Positions 1 to 9,899 of a stretch of 64,000 nucleotides of DNA are shown in pieces. A model generated the notes under the pieces. The model ran no database searches and was not told the origin of the DNA. It saw only the letters and a list, made by a program, of their open reading frames with translations. This stretch comes from Amaranthus tricolor (taxonomy: Eukaryota; Streptophyta; Magnoliopsida; Caryophyllales; Amaranthaceae), in contig NC_080050.1 in assembly GCF_026212465.1 (NCBI RefSeq), forward strand, positions 32,297,570 through 32,361,569. The letters are read 5' to 3'. A program made the translations under genes and the position numbers. Position 1 is the stretch's first letter; every line of letters starts with the position of its first letter.

Positions 1-476
1 TCCTCCTCCTCCGGGTCCTCTTCTGGATCCTCTTCTGGATCCTCCTCTGGATCCTCCTCTGGATCCCTCTCAAAATCCAACCCCTCGAAGATTATAAACG
101 GCATTGAGTCTGGGTCTACTATGTGAACATCCTCCTCATTATTATCTCTCCTTGCCCCACTAGACTCTGGAACGTCAACTCCGTCCCGACCCTCAGTTTG
201 CACTGCTCTTACCCTCCTGTCAAGCTCTAGGTGAAACTCGTCTATCATCCCCATCAATGTATTCGTTTCCTTTTCCATTATCCCTTCATACACCTGTTTG
301 GACTTTTTGAAGATCATTTCCATGCGTCGGGCGTAATCCAAATCACTTTCTCCCTCTTTTCTATCCCAAATTCCCTGAGCCTCTATTTCTGCCCAAGCTG
401 GGGCATTAACCAAAGCTCTCCAGGGTTCATCTCGGGTATTAATTCCCTCATCGGCCGGTCTTTTTCCTTTATCCAT
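1..476 (-). CDS. Partial gag-like ORF of LTR retrotransposon
   Basis: The minus strand has an ATG at 476 and stays open to the window edge, about 158 codons without a stop. It begins MDKGKRPADEGINTRDEPWR, continues through a charged helical-looking middle (WDRKEGESDLDYARRMEM), and runs off the edge inside a tandem acidic repeat with five EEDP-type units (residues about 139-158). It lies 285 bp downstream, in its own direction, of the tRNA-primer site at 761-777 and the LTR at 780-3348, the position of gag in an LTR element. The sequence shows the frame and position. The gag assignment is inferred from position; I do not recognise a capsid or zinc-knuckle motif in the visible part. The C-terminus and pol lie outside the window. 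Confidence 0.6.
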   Translation of the reverse strand, partial: MDKGKRPADEGINTRDEPWRALVNAPAWAEIEAQGIWDRKEGESDLDYARRMEMIFKKSKQVYEGIMEKETNTLMGMIDEFHLELDRRVRAVQTEGRDGVDVPESSGARRDNNEEDVHIVDPDSMPFIIFEGLDFERDPEEDPEEDPEEDPEEDPEEE

Positions 477-760
477 GAGAGAAAAAAAAAATAATCGAAC
501 TTCCTGACTCACAGGGAAAGAAAGCAAAACAATCAATTTCTAAGATATGACAGAGATAGATAATTTAAATCATCAGAGATATAGACACAGAAATGCTATC
601 ATACACACATCAAGTTATCCATGACATCATGCTTAAAGACACAAAGCATAACACATCATATCCCCTTATTGTCTACCCCTTTTACTCTCGTTAATCAAAT
701 AAAAAAAAATTTTTTTTTTAACGTTAGTCTATCGATATAGATAAATAACACTAAATAAAA

Positions 761-777
761 CTCCCGCTCTGATACCA
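761..777 (-). other. Primer-binding site (initiator tRNA-Met type)
   Basis: Read on the minus strand this is TGGTATCAGAGCGGGAG, starting two bases after the end of the LTR. TGGTATCAGAGC is the standard plant primer site complementary to the 3' end of initiator tRNA-Met. It fixes the element's orientation (minus) and identifies the neighbouring LTR as the 5' one. Confidence 0.85.
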
Positions 778-1331
778 GTTGTAACATCTCGGAATAACTC
801 GGGTCGTACGAGAAGAGAAAATGATCTTTTAAAAACGGAACAAACTGTAATCCGAGTCAAACCGGGATGTTAGAAACAGTTTAAAACGGTTTTGAAGTTA
901 AGGAAAAACGTGCGGATCGAGTTCTATTAGCGTTATTAAAAACTACTGGATGATAAGAAAAACTTAGCAGCGGTTAAGAAACGAAAAGTTGAATCTACTT
1001 ATTACAACTTGAGAGCGAGAGTCGCCTCACAAAACCAAATGCTTTTTAAACTAAATTTTGAAGTCCTTATTAAGACTCTCTACCCTAATAATTTATTTCT
1101 TCAAGGGACAATCCTCACTCCCCAGACCTGCAACTTGACTTACTGCTAGTCATTGCCCAGATAGGACACAACATCATCGCAGGGTCGTTAAGACCAAAAG
1201 CACACGTCAGCGAACGTCGCATACCAATAAATAATAACATACGAGAAAGTTTAATCAATTAGTTAACAAATCACAGAACCGTACGCTTGATCATGCTTAT
1301 TAAGTATATTTATTTTCTTGTAAAAGTTAGT

Positions 1332-1396
1332 CAGCCATACTGCTGTACTATCCGGCCATACTGCCAGTACTATCCAGCCATACTGCCGGTACACTC
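1332..1396. repeat. 22-23 bp tandem repeat in LTR, about 3 copies
   Basis: Three successive units share the core GCCATACTGC followed by GTAC and a short pyrimidine spacer. Differences between units are single bases. The repeat lies in the terminal half of the minus-strand LTR. Confidence 0.8.
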
Positions 1397-1554
1397 CAAA
1401 CTCCATAAGTGAGACAATACATTAGGGGGAGCTAACCCCTAAGCAAGCCTCTACCATAGACACTCGCCTTACTTCGGTGTCTATAGTTAAGTATGCATAC
1501 CCCCGCGGTGGCCCATAAAGCCCTCATATGCCGCGAGTAATTCTCTTCCACCAA

Positions 1555-1686
1555 TTGACGACATACTACGTCCACTTTTAAGTTAGTGAGGTCATACTAC
1601 CTCTACTTATCAAAACAATATATAAAGATTGACGTCATACTACGTCCACTTTTAAGTTAGTGAGGACATACTACCTCTACTTATCA
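1555..1686. repeat. About 74-bp tandem duplication in LTR
   Basis: Two copies (about 1555-1613 and 1629-1686) both read TTGACG, CATACTACGTCCAC, TTTTAAGTTAGTGAGG, CATACTACCTCTACTTATC. Each unit itself contains two CATACTAC words about 30 bp apart. Confidence 0.85.
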
Positions 1687-2616
1687 TATAAATGAATAAA
1701 ATTATTGATTCGAACGATAACATTATTCGTTATGTATACCCATGCCTTACTTTTGGGTATCATTAATACATAATACATCGGACTAATGCGAACCACGCTG
1801 CGTGTACATACCTTAAGCAAGATAACCAACTCGCAAGCGTCTTAATCAATTCCCGGTCACGAATCGACTTCCTACAAGGTTCAATCGTATTCGGGAAATA
1901 AGCACACATACACATTTTCCTCAAATCGCACATAACACACATATACAATCACATCCATACCTAGAATGCTACACACAACATGAACATCCATCACATACTA
2001 TAACATGGTATAAACACAAAACTGGACAGCCTATACAATCTGTCCAGAAACTCATCTTAAGACTGTCAAACTGAAAATCCGACTTCACCGTTGCGTCCGG
2101 AAGGCGTCAAAACCCCCGGGTACCAAATTTCATAACTTATAACATAGTATAAGTATTTTTAACTTAATTTCAAAGCCAAAAATGCTCCAAAAACACAATT
2201 TTTTCCACTATTTCAAAACCTACGGGATTCCATTTTTTTTTTTTTTTTTTTATCACAAAAATATAAAATTTCAATGCTTTATTCCCTAATACATCTAAAC
2301 AATAAAATTTACATAATTTCCATGATCACATCCAAAAATAAATTTTAATTAATTATTTATATTTTTCTCAAAAAAAAAAAAAAAAAAATAAATTCTTTTT
2401 ACTCCAATGTACACACACAAACACATCACATATATATATACATGCATTTTTCTTCTACCAACATTATACTTCTCTTTTATTAATCAATAAAAATAAATTT
2501 CCATCACCACATACACACACATTTTTTTTATATGAACAACCATTTTTTTTGTATATATATATTTATATATATAATTCAATCATTCATCAAACAATTCTTC
2601 ACACACATGTGCACAA

Positions 2617-2720
2617 ATCTAAAACCCTAAAACCATACATTAAATTTAAATAGAAAAACATCATACATCTAAAACCCTAAAACCATATATTAAATTTAAA
2701 TAGAAAAACATCATACATCT
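2617..2720. repeat. 50-bp tandem duplication in LTR
   Basis: Two near-identical 50-bp units contain CTAAAACCCTAAAACC followed by an AT-rich stretch and AAAAACATCATAC. The CCCTAAAA words look like telomere-repeat boxes but do not form an array of CCCTAAA units. Confidence 0.85.
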
Positions 2721-3348
2721 ACACATAAATTTTTAATTCATGAACAAAATCATAAACTATAAAATCACACACATAAAAAAAAACATAGAAATTTAAATTA
2801 AAACTTAAAAATAAAACTAGGTTAAGAATTACTTACAATTGCTCAAGAACACACCAAAATTTTAAGAACCAAATTGATGAATCAAGAAGGCTTAGGCATG
2901 AGAATATGAGGGATTTTGAGAGTATTTTTCTTTACTTGCAAAGGAATTTGAAAATGAAAAGGAGTAAGGAAAAGGAATAAGGAAAAAGAATAAAGAAAGA
3001 ATAAATTAAGGAATTTATGAGATTTTATTGATGATTATTGCCATAATCATTCATTAACCCAAAAATGGAAGTTACAATCTTCCAAAGTACTTCCCATGGC
3101 CGGCCACCATTCATATTCCCTTATTTTTATTTTTATTTATTTATTTATTTTTTTTTTTTTGAAATTAAAGATAGATTAGGAAAAGATTTGGACTTAAAAT
3201 GATTTTATTTGCCTTAAAAGTTAAAGTCTCATGATTTAACCTACTTAACAAAATAAATAATAAAAGAAATATATATATATTTTTTTTTTCCTAAAAAAGA
3301 ATAATAATAATAAAAATAATATATCGGGAAAAATATCGGGGTGTTACA

Positions 3349-3950
3349 GTTTTTGCACATAATTTTTGGACAATGATTATGGTTATGATGATTCCTCATT
3401 CAAGGTTCGAGTTTTATTTTACCTTTAGAGGGTTCTTTTGTTGTTCGAATGATTGAAGGTTCTGGTTTATTTTAAGAGCTTTCCAATTCTGTTTTCTTTT
3501 GGGAGGGAAATGAAGTAGATCTCAAGAAAACCATGTGTTTTAGTTCAGGTTTCTTCCTTAAGTAATGGAAGCTCGGTAGAATTTTTTTATTAGTAAACAC
3601 ACCAGGATGGAGTGAATTGCGGATGCATACCAAATAGCATGGTCAAATAATTGATAGATATGAGATATCTGTGTATCACTTTGAGGGAATTTATATGCTA
3701 GTGAAGCTTATGTTAGTGAGGCTCTTCTTGTATAGCAAAGATTCAGTTCAGGGATGGCATTTTTATTCTGAATGTGTGTATGGTTGACTTGTTATCAATG
3801 ATATATACAAATTGTGGCTCTTGATTTTTTGGTGCTTAACATAAGAGACGAAAGGAAACAAATGGGGTTCAGTTCAGATTAGATCATGGGAATGTTGGGT
3901 CACTTACAAGGTCTTTTGGACAAGGTGTTTTACATCTTATGTCTGCTAAG
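3349..3950. other. Decayed non-coding flank, no gene seen
   Basis: Both strands are full of stops. The stretch reads like degenerate transposon DNA, continuous with the LINE-derived duplicated block that follows. I see no RNA gene or intact element end. Confidence 0.4.
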
Positions 3951-4249
3951 AGACTAAGTGGATTGAAAAAACGGTAATGACTATTTGGAGGAAGAGGCAG
4001 AAATATTTAGTGGGCATGTAGAACAAGTTGGACATAAAATGGGGTCGGGATTATCATTGATGAACAATCAATCGAAGATGTGAGGCTAGTAGGAAGATTG
4101 ATAGAATCTAAGTGGATTGGAAAAACGGTAATGACTATTTGGAGGAAGAGGAAGAAATATTAAGTGGGTATTTAGAACACGTTGGACATAAAATGGGGTT
4201 TGAATTATCATTGATTAAAGATAATTTTAAAGATAATGTGGTGGAGAAA

Positions 4250-4620
4250 TTTTAAATGCTTGTTAATGTGCATGCGCTACCAAAGTGCTCAAAAAGAATT
4301 TGATATTATTCATGGAGGGTTTGTATATGGAGAACGTTTGAATGTTCATGTTAGGATGAGTAGTAATGAATTTGATATTATTCATGGAAGGTTTGGATAT
4401 GGAATAAGGAATGGGGAGTCTTTTGGGTTTTTACATTATATTATGAGTTGATGGTTGTTAGCATTTGGTTTGAGAACAAAGATAAGTGTTTGATGAACTT
4501 TTCAAAGTGGAGCAATGCTACCCGGAGAAGAGATAGAAGTCATTGCCTTGGCTGTAAAGTCATACCAAGGAGTTTTTAGTTGAATTTTATAAACTTCCCA
4601 CTTCTAATGTACACATAAAA
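4250..4620 (+). pseudogene. LINE endonuclease fragment, copy A
   Basis: Translated pieces match the endonuclease of plant L1-type LINEs: NEFDIIHGRFGYGIRNGES at 4366-4425, then HCLGCKVIP near 4540-4555, as in the family's 'VHGGFGYGxRN' and 'CKDCKVIP' segments. An open piece of 71 codons starts at 4236 and contains the VHGGFGYG-like segment twice (IIHGGFVYGE and IIHGRFGYGI), 66 bp apart, so there is also an internal duplication. Stops and frame changes break the rest. No reverse transcriptase is present nearby, so this is an isolated relic. Confidence 0.65.
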
Positions 4621-5559
4621 CGAAGGTGAAAGAATAAGGAGAAATCAAAGACAACAGAGAATAAGATAGTGGGGACTTGGCACTTTGGTTTGAATTGAGG
4701 AAATTAGAGTGAAAGGAAAGAGATTGATTTGGAGAAATATATTTTTCTTTGTTTCGATACTAATTTGAGGGTAGATATTTTTAAATGAGTTTGAGGGATT
4801 AAGGCCGTTTATATGTTAATAATCAAATCTCTTCGAAAGTGAAAAGATTTGAAAGGAAAATAGAGTTTTAACCATTTTTCTCTCCCTTTTCCTTCCCTCA
4901 ACAAATTAGGGGAACTCTTTCATTATTCCCTCCCCTCCCTTACCTTTGTTTCCCTTCCGTAATCTCATTTATCTTTACCTAAGCACACTGTAAAAGAAAT
5001 CAATATTAGAATGCAACCAATACTCAAGCAACAACCTTTGCCTTCCAGTGCATCAAGTGCTCGTCTGACACTCCAAGGACATCATGTCTCCACCCAATGT
5101 CATAATGCAAGCTTCAAGGAAACACTACATCCCATATTACATAAGACACTTCTCTAAGCTACTCTATTATAGCTATACCCATGCAAGGTATACAACATTA
5201 TTTCTCACTACTCTACACTAACCCCTTCCCCATCTTAAGCTTGGGGTTCAAGTCATCAAATAGAAGTACAATAAAGTGATACAATGGATACCATTCTCTA
5301 TATCAAGAACTTGCTCTAGTAACTCAAGTTGCTCAAGTAACACAAGTTGCCTGAGATAGTATGCAAAGTCTTCAAGATGATTACATCCTTATGACTACAA
5401 AAAGACCAGGTGGCTTGGGAAAAAAGCGATGGCTATTAAGATGAAAGAGGAACCAAAGTGGTAGAAATATATATGGGTATTTAGATTGGGATTCTTAAGT
5501 AACGATTTAACAAAGATGTGGTAGAGGTTTGTAGAAGAGTGATAGGATCATTGAGTTAT

Positions 5560-6010
5560 AGATTAAGATAATATATGGCAAAGAAATCTTTAGTGATACT
5601 TATTATGTATGCACCACAAATAGCAGTAGATCAATCACTCAAAAATAGATTTGGGGAGAAACTAGAGGATGTGCTCAGAAACCTTCTAACAACAAAAACA
5701 TTTGATAATGAAGAACATCTGAATGGTCATGTTGGGACTTGGGATTAGTTGTAATGATTTTTATATTGTTCATGTAGGATTTGGATATGGAATAAGGAGT
5801 GGTGAAAGATTTTTGTGTTTTTACTTAAACTTATGATTTAATGGATGGTAATTCATGTTTTAAGAACCAAAATAAGCATTTGGGACATTTCAATGTGTTG
5901 TGAATGCTACCCAAATAGACTTCCTATTGATAAGGAGAAAAGATAGAGGTCATTGTCTTGACTGTAAAGTCATATCAAGGGATTTTTGGTTGAAGAACAT
6001 AAACTTCTTA
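5560..6010 (+). pseudogene. LINE endonuclease fragment, copy B
   Basis: This is the second copy of the same relic. Recognisable pieces are MYAPQIAVDQSLKNRFGEKL (about 5608-5667, compare 'SAYAPQ...' in LINE endonucleases), then EEHLNGHVGTWD (about 5713-5748), IVHVGFGYGIRSGER (about 5767-5811), and HCLDCKVISRDFW (about 5952-5990). Stops separate the pieces. It keeps more of the upstream half of the domain than copy A. Confidence 0.65.
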
Positions 6011-6275
6011 CTCCTGATGTTCATATAAAACCGAGGTAGAAAAAGGAGAAACACGGGACAACAAAGAATAAGATAGTGGAGACTAACACATTGTTTAAAT
6101 TGATGAAATTAGAAGGAAATGATGATTGATTTGTGTAGGTTACATTTTTCTTTATCAAGATACTAAATTTAAAGTGGGGGAGTTGGAAGGAAGGGATTAA
6201 GTTCTTTTGTTTTGTTAATAATCAAATCCCTCAATAAATGGATGATTTGGAAGGAAGATCGTACTTTATAATATC

Positions 6276-6845
6276 TGTTGAAATATAGTGACTTGAACAA
6301 GTCATTATATGGGCTGAAGATCCGCGAAATGGAAAATGCGGGTCGTGAGGCAGAAGCTTGTGCGCGGGCCGCGGAATACTACGCGGGGCGCGGAGGTGCG
6401 GGGTGCGGAAAAGCTTCTTGGGCAGAATGTTGTGCGCATGCTGCGGAGTTCTACGCGGGGCGTTTTGTGTGGGATTTAATTTTCGACATTCTTTTGATAA
6501 TTACTTAGTTTTTGGGCCGATTTCTTTGTAATTGTTAAACCTAATTTCTTTATTTTATGAGATATACTATACAAAGGCCCTATTGTCTTAGAATTAGGGA
6601 TACATGCAACACAAAGGGAGGAAAACTAAGAGAGAAAAAGCTTGGAGAGCCATTGTTGTGGCTTCTCGTTCATCTTGTAATCTCCTTATTTATAGTGAAA
6701 AGTTTATTCTCGGTGCTGGTGGATGTAGCTATCACGTTGATAGTGAACCTCATTAATTTCTCGGTGTGATTTTCTTTATTATTTGTTTAAATCTTTATTG
6801 CTTTCCATTATTGTTTTCGATCTTTGCTTCCGCTGTCGCACAACA
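6276..6845 (+). mobile_element. Solo LTR of copia-type element, 570 bp
   Basis: The sequence opens TGTTGAAATA and closes CGCACAACA (TGTTG...CAACA ends), flanked on both sides by the same 5 bp, ATATC (6271-6275 and 6846-6850). No internal region is present, so it is a solo LTR left by recombination between two LTRs. Its 3' half, from about 6630, matches the 3' half of the LTR at 38257-38977 (for example GTTTATTCTCGGTGCTGGTG and TTCCGCTGTCGCACAACA). Its 5' half does not match and carries a CpG-rich module at about 6325-6465. It sits inside copy B of the LINE-derived duplication and so is younger than that duplication. Confidence 0.9.
6325..6465 (+). repeat. CpG-rich repeated-word module in LTR promoter region
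   Basis: Within AT-rich surroundings this ~140 bp is strongly GC-rich. It repeats a module of the type TGCGC..GC.GCGGA.T.CTACGCGGGGCG at 6360-6392 and 6430-6461, with GCGGAGGTGCGGGGTGCGG between them. Related words occur at 50225-50300 in a different LTR-like sequence. It lies upstream of the likely transcription start of the LTR. Confidence 0.7.
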
Positions 6846-7390
6846 ATATCATTTATTCCTTTCGCTTCCTTTGCCTCTAAACAAACAAGGGAACTTTATT
6901 ATTCTCTCTCCTTCCTTTCCCTGCCTCCCCTCCCCTCCCCTCCCTTCCCTTTGTTGCCCTTCCTTTCTCTCATAAATCCTTATCCAAACACTGTTAGAAT
7001 AATAAATGTCAAGATGCAAAACTCGAGCAAAACTATGCATCCCAGCAAAACAAAGTAACAACCTCTACCTTCGAATGCACCAAGTGCTAGTTCGACACTC
7101 CATGCCATCATGCCTCTACAGAATGTCATAATGCAAGATTCAAAGCAACGCTACATCCCATACTACACAAGTCACCACTCCAAGCTACTATACAATAGTT
7201 CTACCCATGCAAGGCATGCACCATCATTTCTCACTACTCTACACAAACTCTTCCCCATCTTAAGCTCGGGACTCAAGGCATCAATTACAATAAAGTGATA
7301 CAATGGATACCATGATCATGACCTATAACACGAGGTTGCTCACGTGGCATAAGTTTACCTGAGATATAATACAAGTCTTAGATGAACATT

Positions 7391-8640
7391 TTTATGGGTG
7401 ATATTCTACAGGGCTTAAGTAAGGTGATGCATCATCCATAGGCAGGTGCATATATTCACAATTTAAGGTTCTAAGCTGAGAACTTTGTTTGCTCTTTATG
7501 AATCAATGTGGCACGTCATTAAACATTTGTTTATAATAAACCGAGTTGTTGAGGAAGCACATTGATTTAATGGCATAGTCCACAAAATCGGTAAGATGTT
7601 TTGAGATATTTGGATATTAGTTTTGGAGGAAATAACGTTGGTTTATAGGTTTAAGATGTTACGAAAACACTGAAAGATTTTTTAAGTTGGTGTTAGTGAA
7701 ATTGGGGATTATGTTTACTATGAAAAATCAATTCGAATATGATCTTTTTGATTTGATTGATTGCCAAGAGCCCAAGACAATTTGAAATGGACGGAGCAGT
7801 ACTTCAACCACACTGCAAAATAGTATCCACTTGTAAAGGTTTTTAAACTTACTATAACGTAACTTTAAAATCATGTGCATCAATTGTATAAGTCGTTTAG
7901 GGACGATTTTTCACTATAAAGATCAGAGCCAATAGGGCAATATTGTACGATGTTATGGGATAGCTTGGCTTGGGCTTAGCATGTGGTAGGTGTTTCAAAA
8001 CACAGAAATGGATAAAAATTAATTGGAGGTGTTGACTTGTTAATTAAAGGTCCTCCACCCAAGGACCCAAGTTGCCCTCAAGTTGTTTTTTAACTTTTTA
8101 GTATTAGATGCCAGAATACGACTACCAGTCATCCCTTCCTTCTATGAATGAATAATAATAAAGAAATTGCAATAACAAAAAAAGAATATTAAACAAAAAA
8201 CATGTAATTACAACTTGCAAATCTTTCCCCACCCAAACAATCCCCACCCGGATTCTATGCAAATTATAAAGTCATTATTATTGCGTCAATATACTTCATT
8301 GTTAAAAATTCATTTTTTTAATGAATATTTGAGTATTAGAAATTGTTTTAATTGAAGAGTTGACTATTATTTTCATTTAACTCTTTCTTTTTTTCAACCT
8401 ATTTTATAATAAAAAAATAATTAATTAGTTTTTTGAGAAATTAAAATGAAAACACGCCTATAAAAAAAAATCCCTTCCCCTGCCCGGTAACCCCTCTCCA
8501 CATTTAACAATCGGTCCTCCGTCTCTTTTACTCCACTATGGTTGACAAGGCGGAGGGTTCAAGAAGGGGGAGTGAATTTTGTTTATGAAATAAGATGACC
8601 CCACATTTTAACACTAAAAATCTACCACATCTTTGAATTC
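7391..8640. other. Intergenic AT-rich DNA, no gene seen
   Basis: No frame of substance and no element ends that I can pair up. The short pyrimidine-rich block near 8460-8525 is not associated with a coding start. Confidence 0.4.
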
Positions 8641-8667
8641 ACCCACATTTTTGTCATATCAAAGTCT

Positions 8668-9892
8668 TCTTTGATAAATGCTTGTTGGTTAAAACTTATT
8701 GGTTAGTTTGACTAAAGTATTGGCTAATAAGTTTTTGTTTATATTAGCTGTTTAAGCCAATTGTTAAGGAAGTATTTGGTATAAATTATTTGCTACCTAA
8801 TACACGGATACGTCCCTGGACTGGCGTGTCCCGTGTCGGACACGGACACGCGAAAATTCGTGTCTGACACGCCAAATGAAGCGTCCAATATTTTAATATT
8901 TTTTCAGACACACGGACACGGCAAGGACACGGAAGGGACACAGCAAGCAGTCAAGGACACGCCAAATTTCTTTTTTCCTCTTATTTCTCTGCCACCACAT
9001 GTGAGCCCCACTAGCATCGCCGCCTTCTCCTTCAATATGTGCGCCACAACCACTATTGACATCCTCACCTTCTCTGCTCCTCTACTCATACATTTAGGCC
9101 ACTGCAGCAGGCCACAAACCACGCACCACCATTTTTTGCCCCAAACAGCACCACAATCACTTAAAATTTGTAAATTACTTATGTTGATTGGTTAGTATTA
9201 TTATGTTCACTAATTCTTAAATGAGACGGTCTCACATATATACTTTTTGTCTTAAAGTGATCACTTATAACATTTAAATGATTACTTACAATTTTAAATG
9301 AGAAGATTCTATTTGTCTTGGCATGGCGGATCTTTCTCTCGATGAGCCCGAGTTGGAAACTACTTTTGTAGCGAAGGATGACGATAGATGTCATATGGAT
9401 GATGTGTGATGATCAAACTTAAATTTACCTATTTTTTTGGTTTTCTTTGATTTGGTTTGTATGACTATTTTTAAATACCTATGTTGTTTATTTGGTACTT
9501 TTTTACATTTTATGTGAGTTTTATATTTTTAAAGTGTTTATTTACATATATCAAATGAAAGATTATAAAATTATCTTTAATTTGATATATTTATCATATT
9601 ACCATTTTCGTGTCCCCGTGTCCGCCATTTTAAGTTGGCGTTTTCCGTACCCGTGTCGTGTCCATGTCCGTTTTAGTGCAACCTAGTTAGTTGTTTGTTA
9701 GAGAAAAAATAAGTCAAAAGCCAAAATCAAATTAAAAAAGCTACAATGAACACCTTTTTTATTTTGGCTTAATAGCTAGCTTAAAAGTCATCTATTAAAT
9801 ATTTTTATAATTGTTTAATCAATAAAAAAAATCAAAAATTAAAAACTAACTAAAAAATCAACAAAAGAAGCTAATTATCAAACAGTTTTGAA
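8668..9892. mobile_element. Possible MITE split by a nested insertion
   Basis: The left end (TTTGATAAATGCTTGTTGGTT, 8670 onward) and the reverse complement of the right end near 9890 (GTTTGATAATTAGCTTCTTT) look like two ends of one hAT-like inverted-repeat element. Between them, roughly 8810-9675, lies an unrelated segment whose two ends carry GTGTC/GACAC words in opposite sense (CCCGTGTCGGACACGGACAC near 8830, CGTGTCCCCGTGTCCGCC near 9609). I cannot define exact boundaries or target duplications. Confidence 0.35.
9215..9312. repeat. Partial copy of GAGACGGTCTC-type MITE
   Basis: CTTAAATGAGACGGTCTCAC is followed by the subrepeats AAGTGATCACTTATAA and AAATGATTACTTA. These match the fuller copies at 36914-37172 and 55801-55995. 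Only one terminal palindrome is visible. Confidence 0.5.
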
Positions 9893-9899
9893 AACTGAT

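Larger units (their letters stand above)
780..3348 (-). mobile_element. 5' LTR of a retrotransposon, 2.57 kb
   Basis: On the minus strand the LTR opens TGTAACACCCCGATATT and closes GAGATGTTACA, so it has the TG...CA ends and a TGTAACA/TGTTACA terminal inverted repeat. The primer-binding site follows at once. The long LTR and the TGTAACACCCCG start fit plant Ty3/gypsy elements, but pol is outside the window so the superfamily is inferred. The LTR contains three local tandem repeats (listed separately) and no reading frame worth calling. The flank at 3349-3353 (GTTTT) would be one target-site copy; its partner is off the window. Confidence 0.8.
3955..7390 (+). repeat. Tandem duplication of a ~1.3-kb LINE-derived block
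   Basis: Copy A (about 4100-5395) and copy B (about 5405-7390) share the same landmarks in the same order: a GGAAAAACGGTAATG-like start, LINE endonuclease remnants, an AATAAGATAGTGG block, a polypyrimidine CCTCCCCTCCC stretch, a CATCAAGTGC/CACCAAGTGC block, CTACATCCCATA, CATCTTAAGCT and AAGTGATACAATGGATACCA. Copy B is interrupted by the solo LTR at 6276-6845. A further copy of the first ~130 bp lies at about 3955-4090. Divergence is visible throughout, so the duplication is not recent. Confidence 0.8.

Noticed and set aside
1332..1396. CRISPR-like array
   Set aside because: Plant LTR minisatellite with no unique spacers of constant length.
2617..2720. Interstitial telomere repeat
   Set aside because: Only four CCCTAAAA-like words in a 50-bp duplication, not a CCCTAAA array.
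6278..6508. 76-codon Ala/Gly/Arg-rich protein
   Set aside because: Translation of the GC-rich module in the solo LTR; the apparent repeats are DNA-level words.
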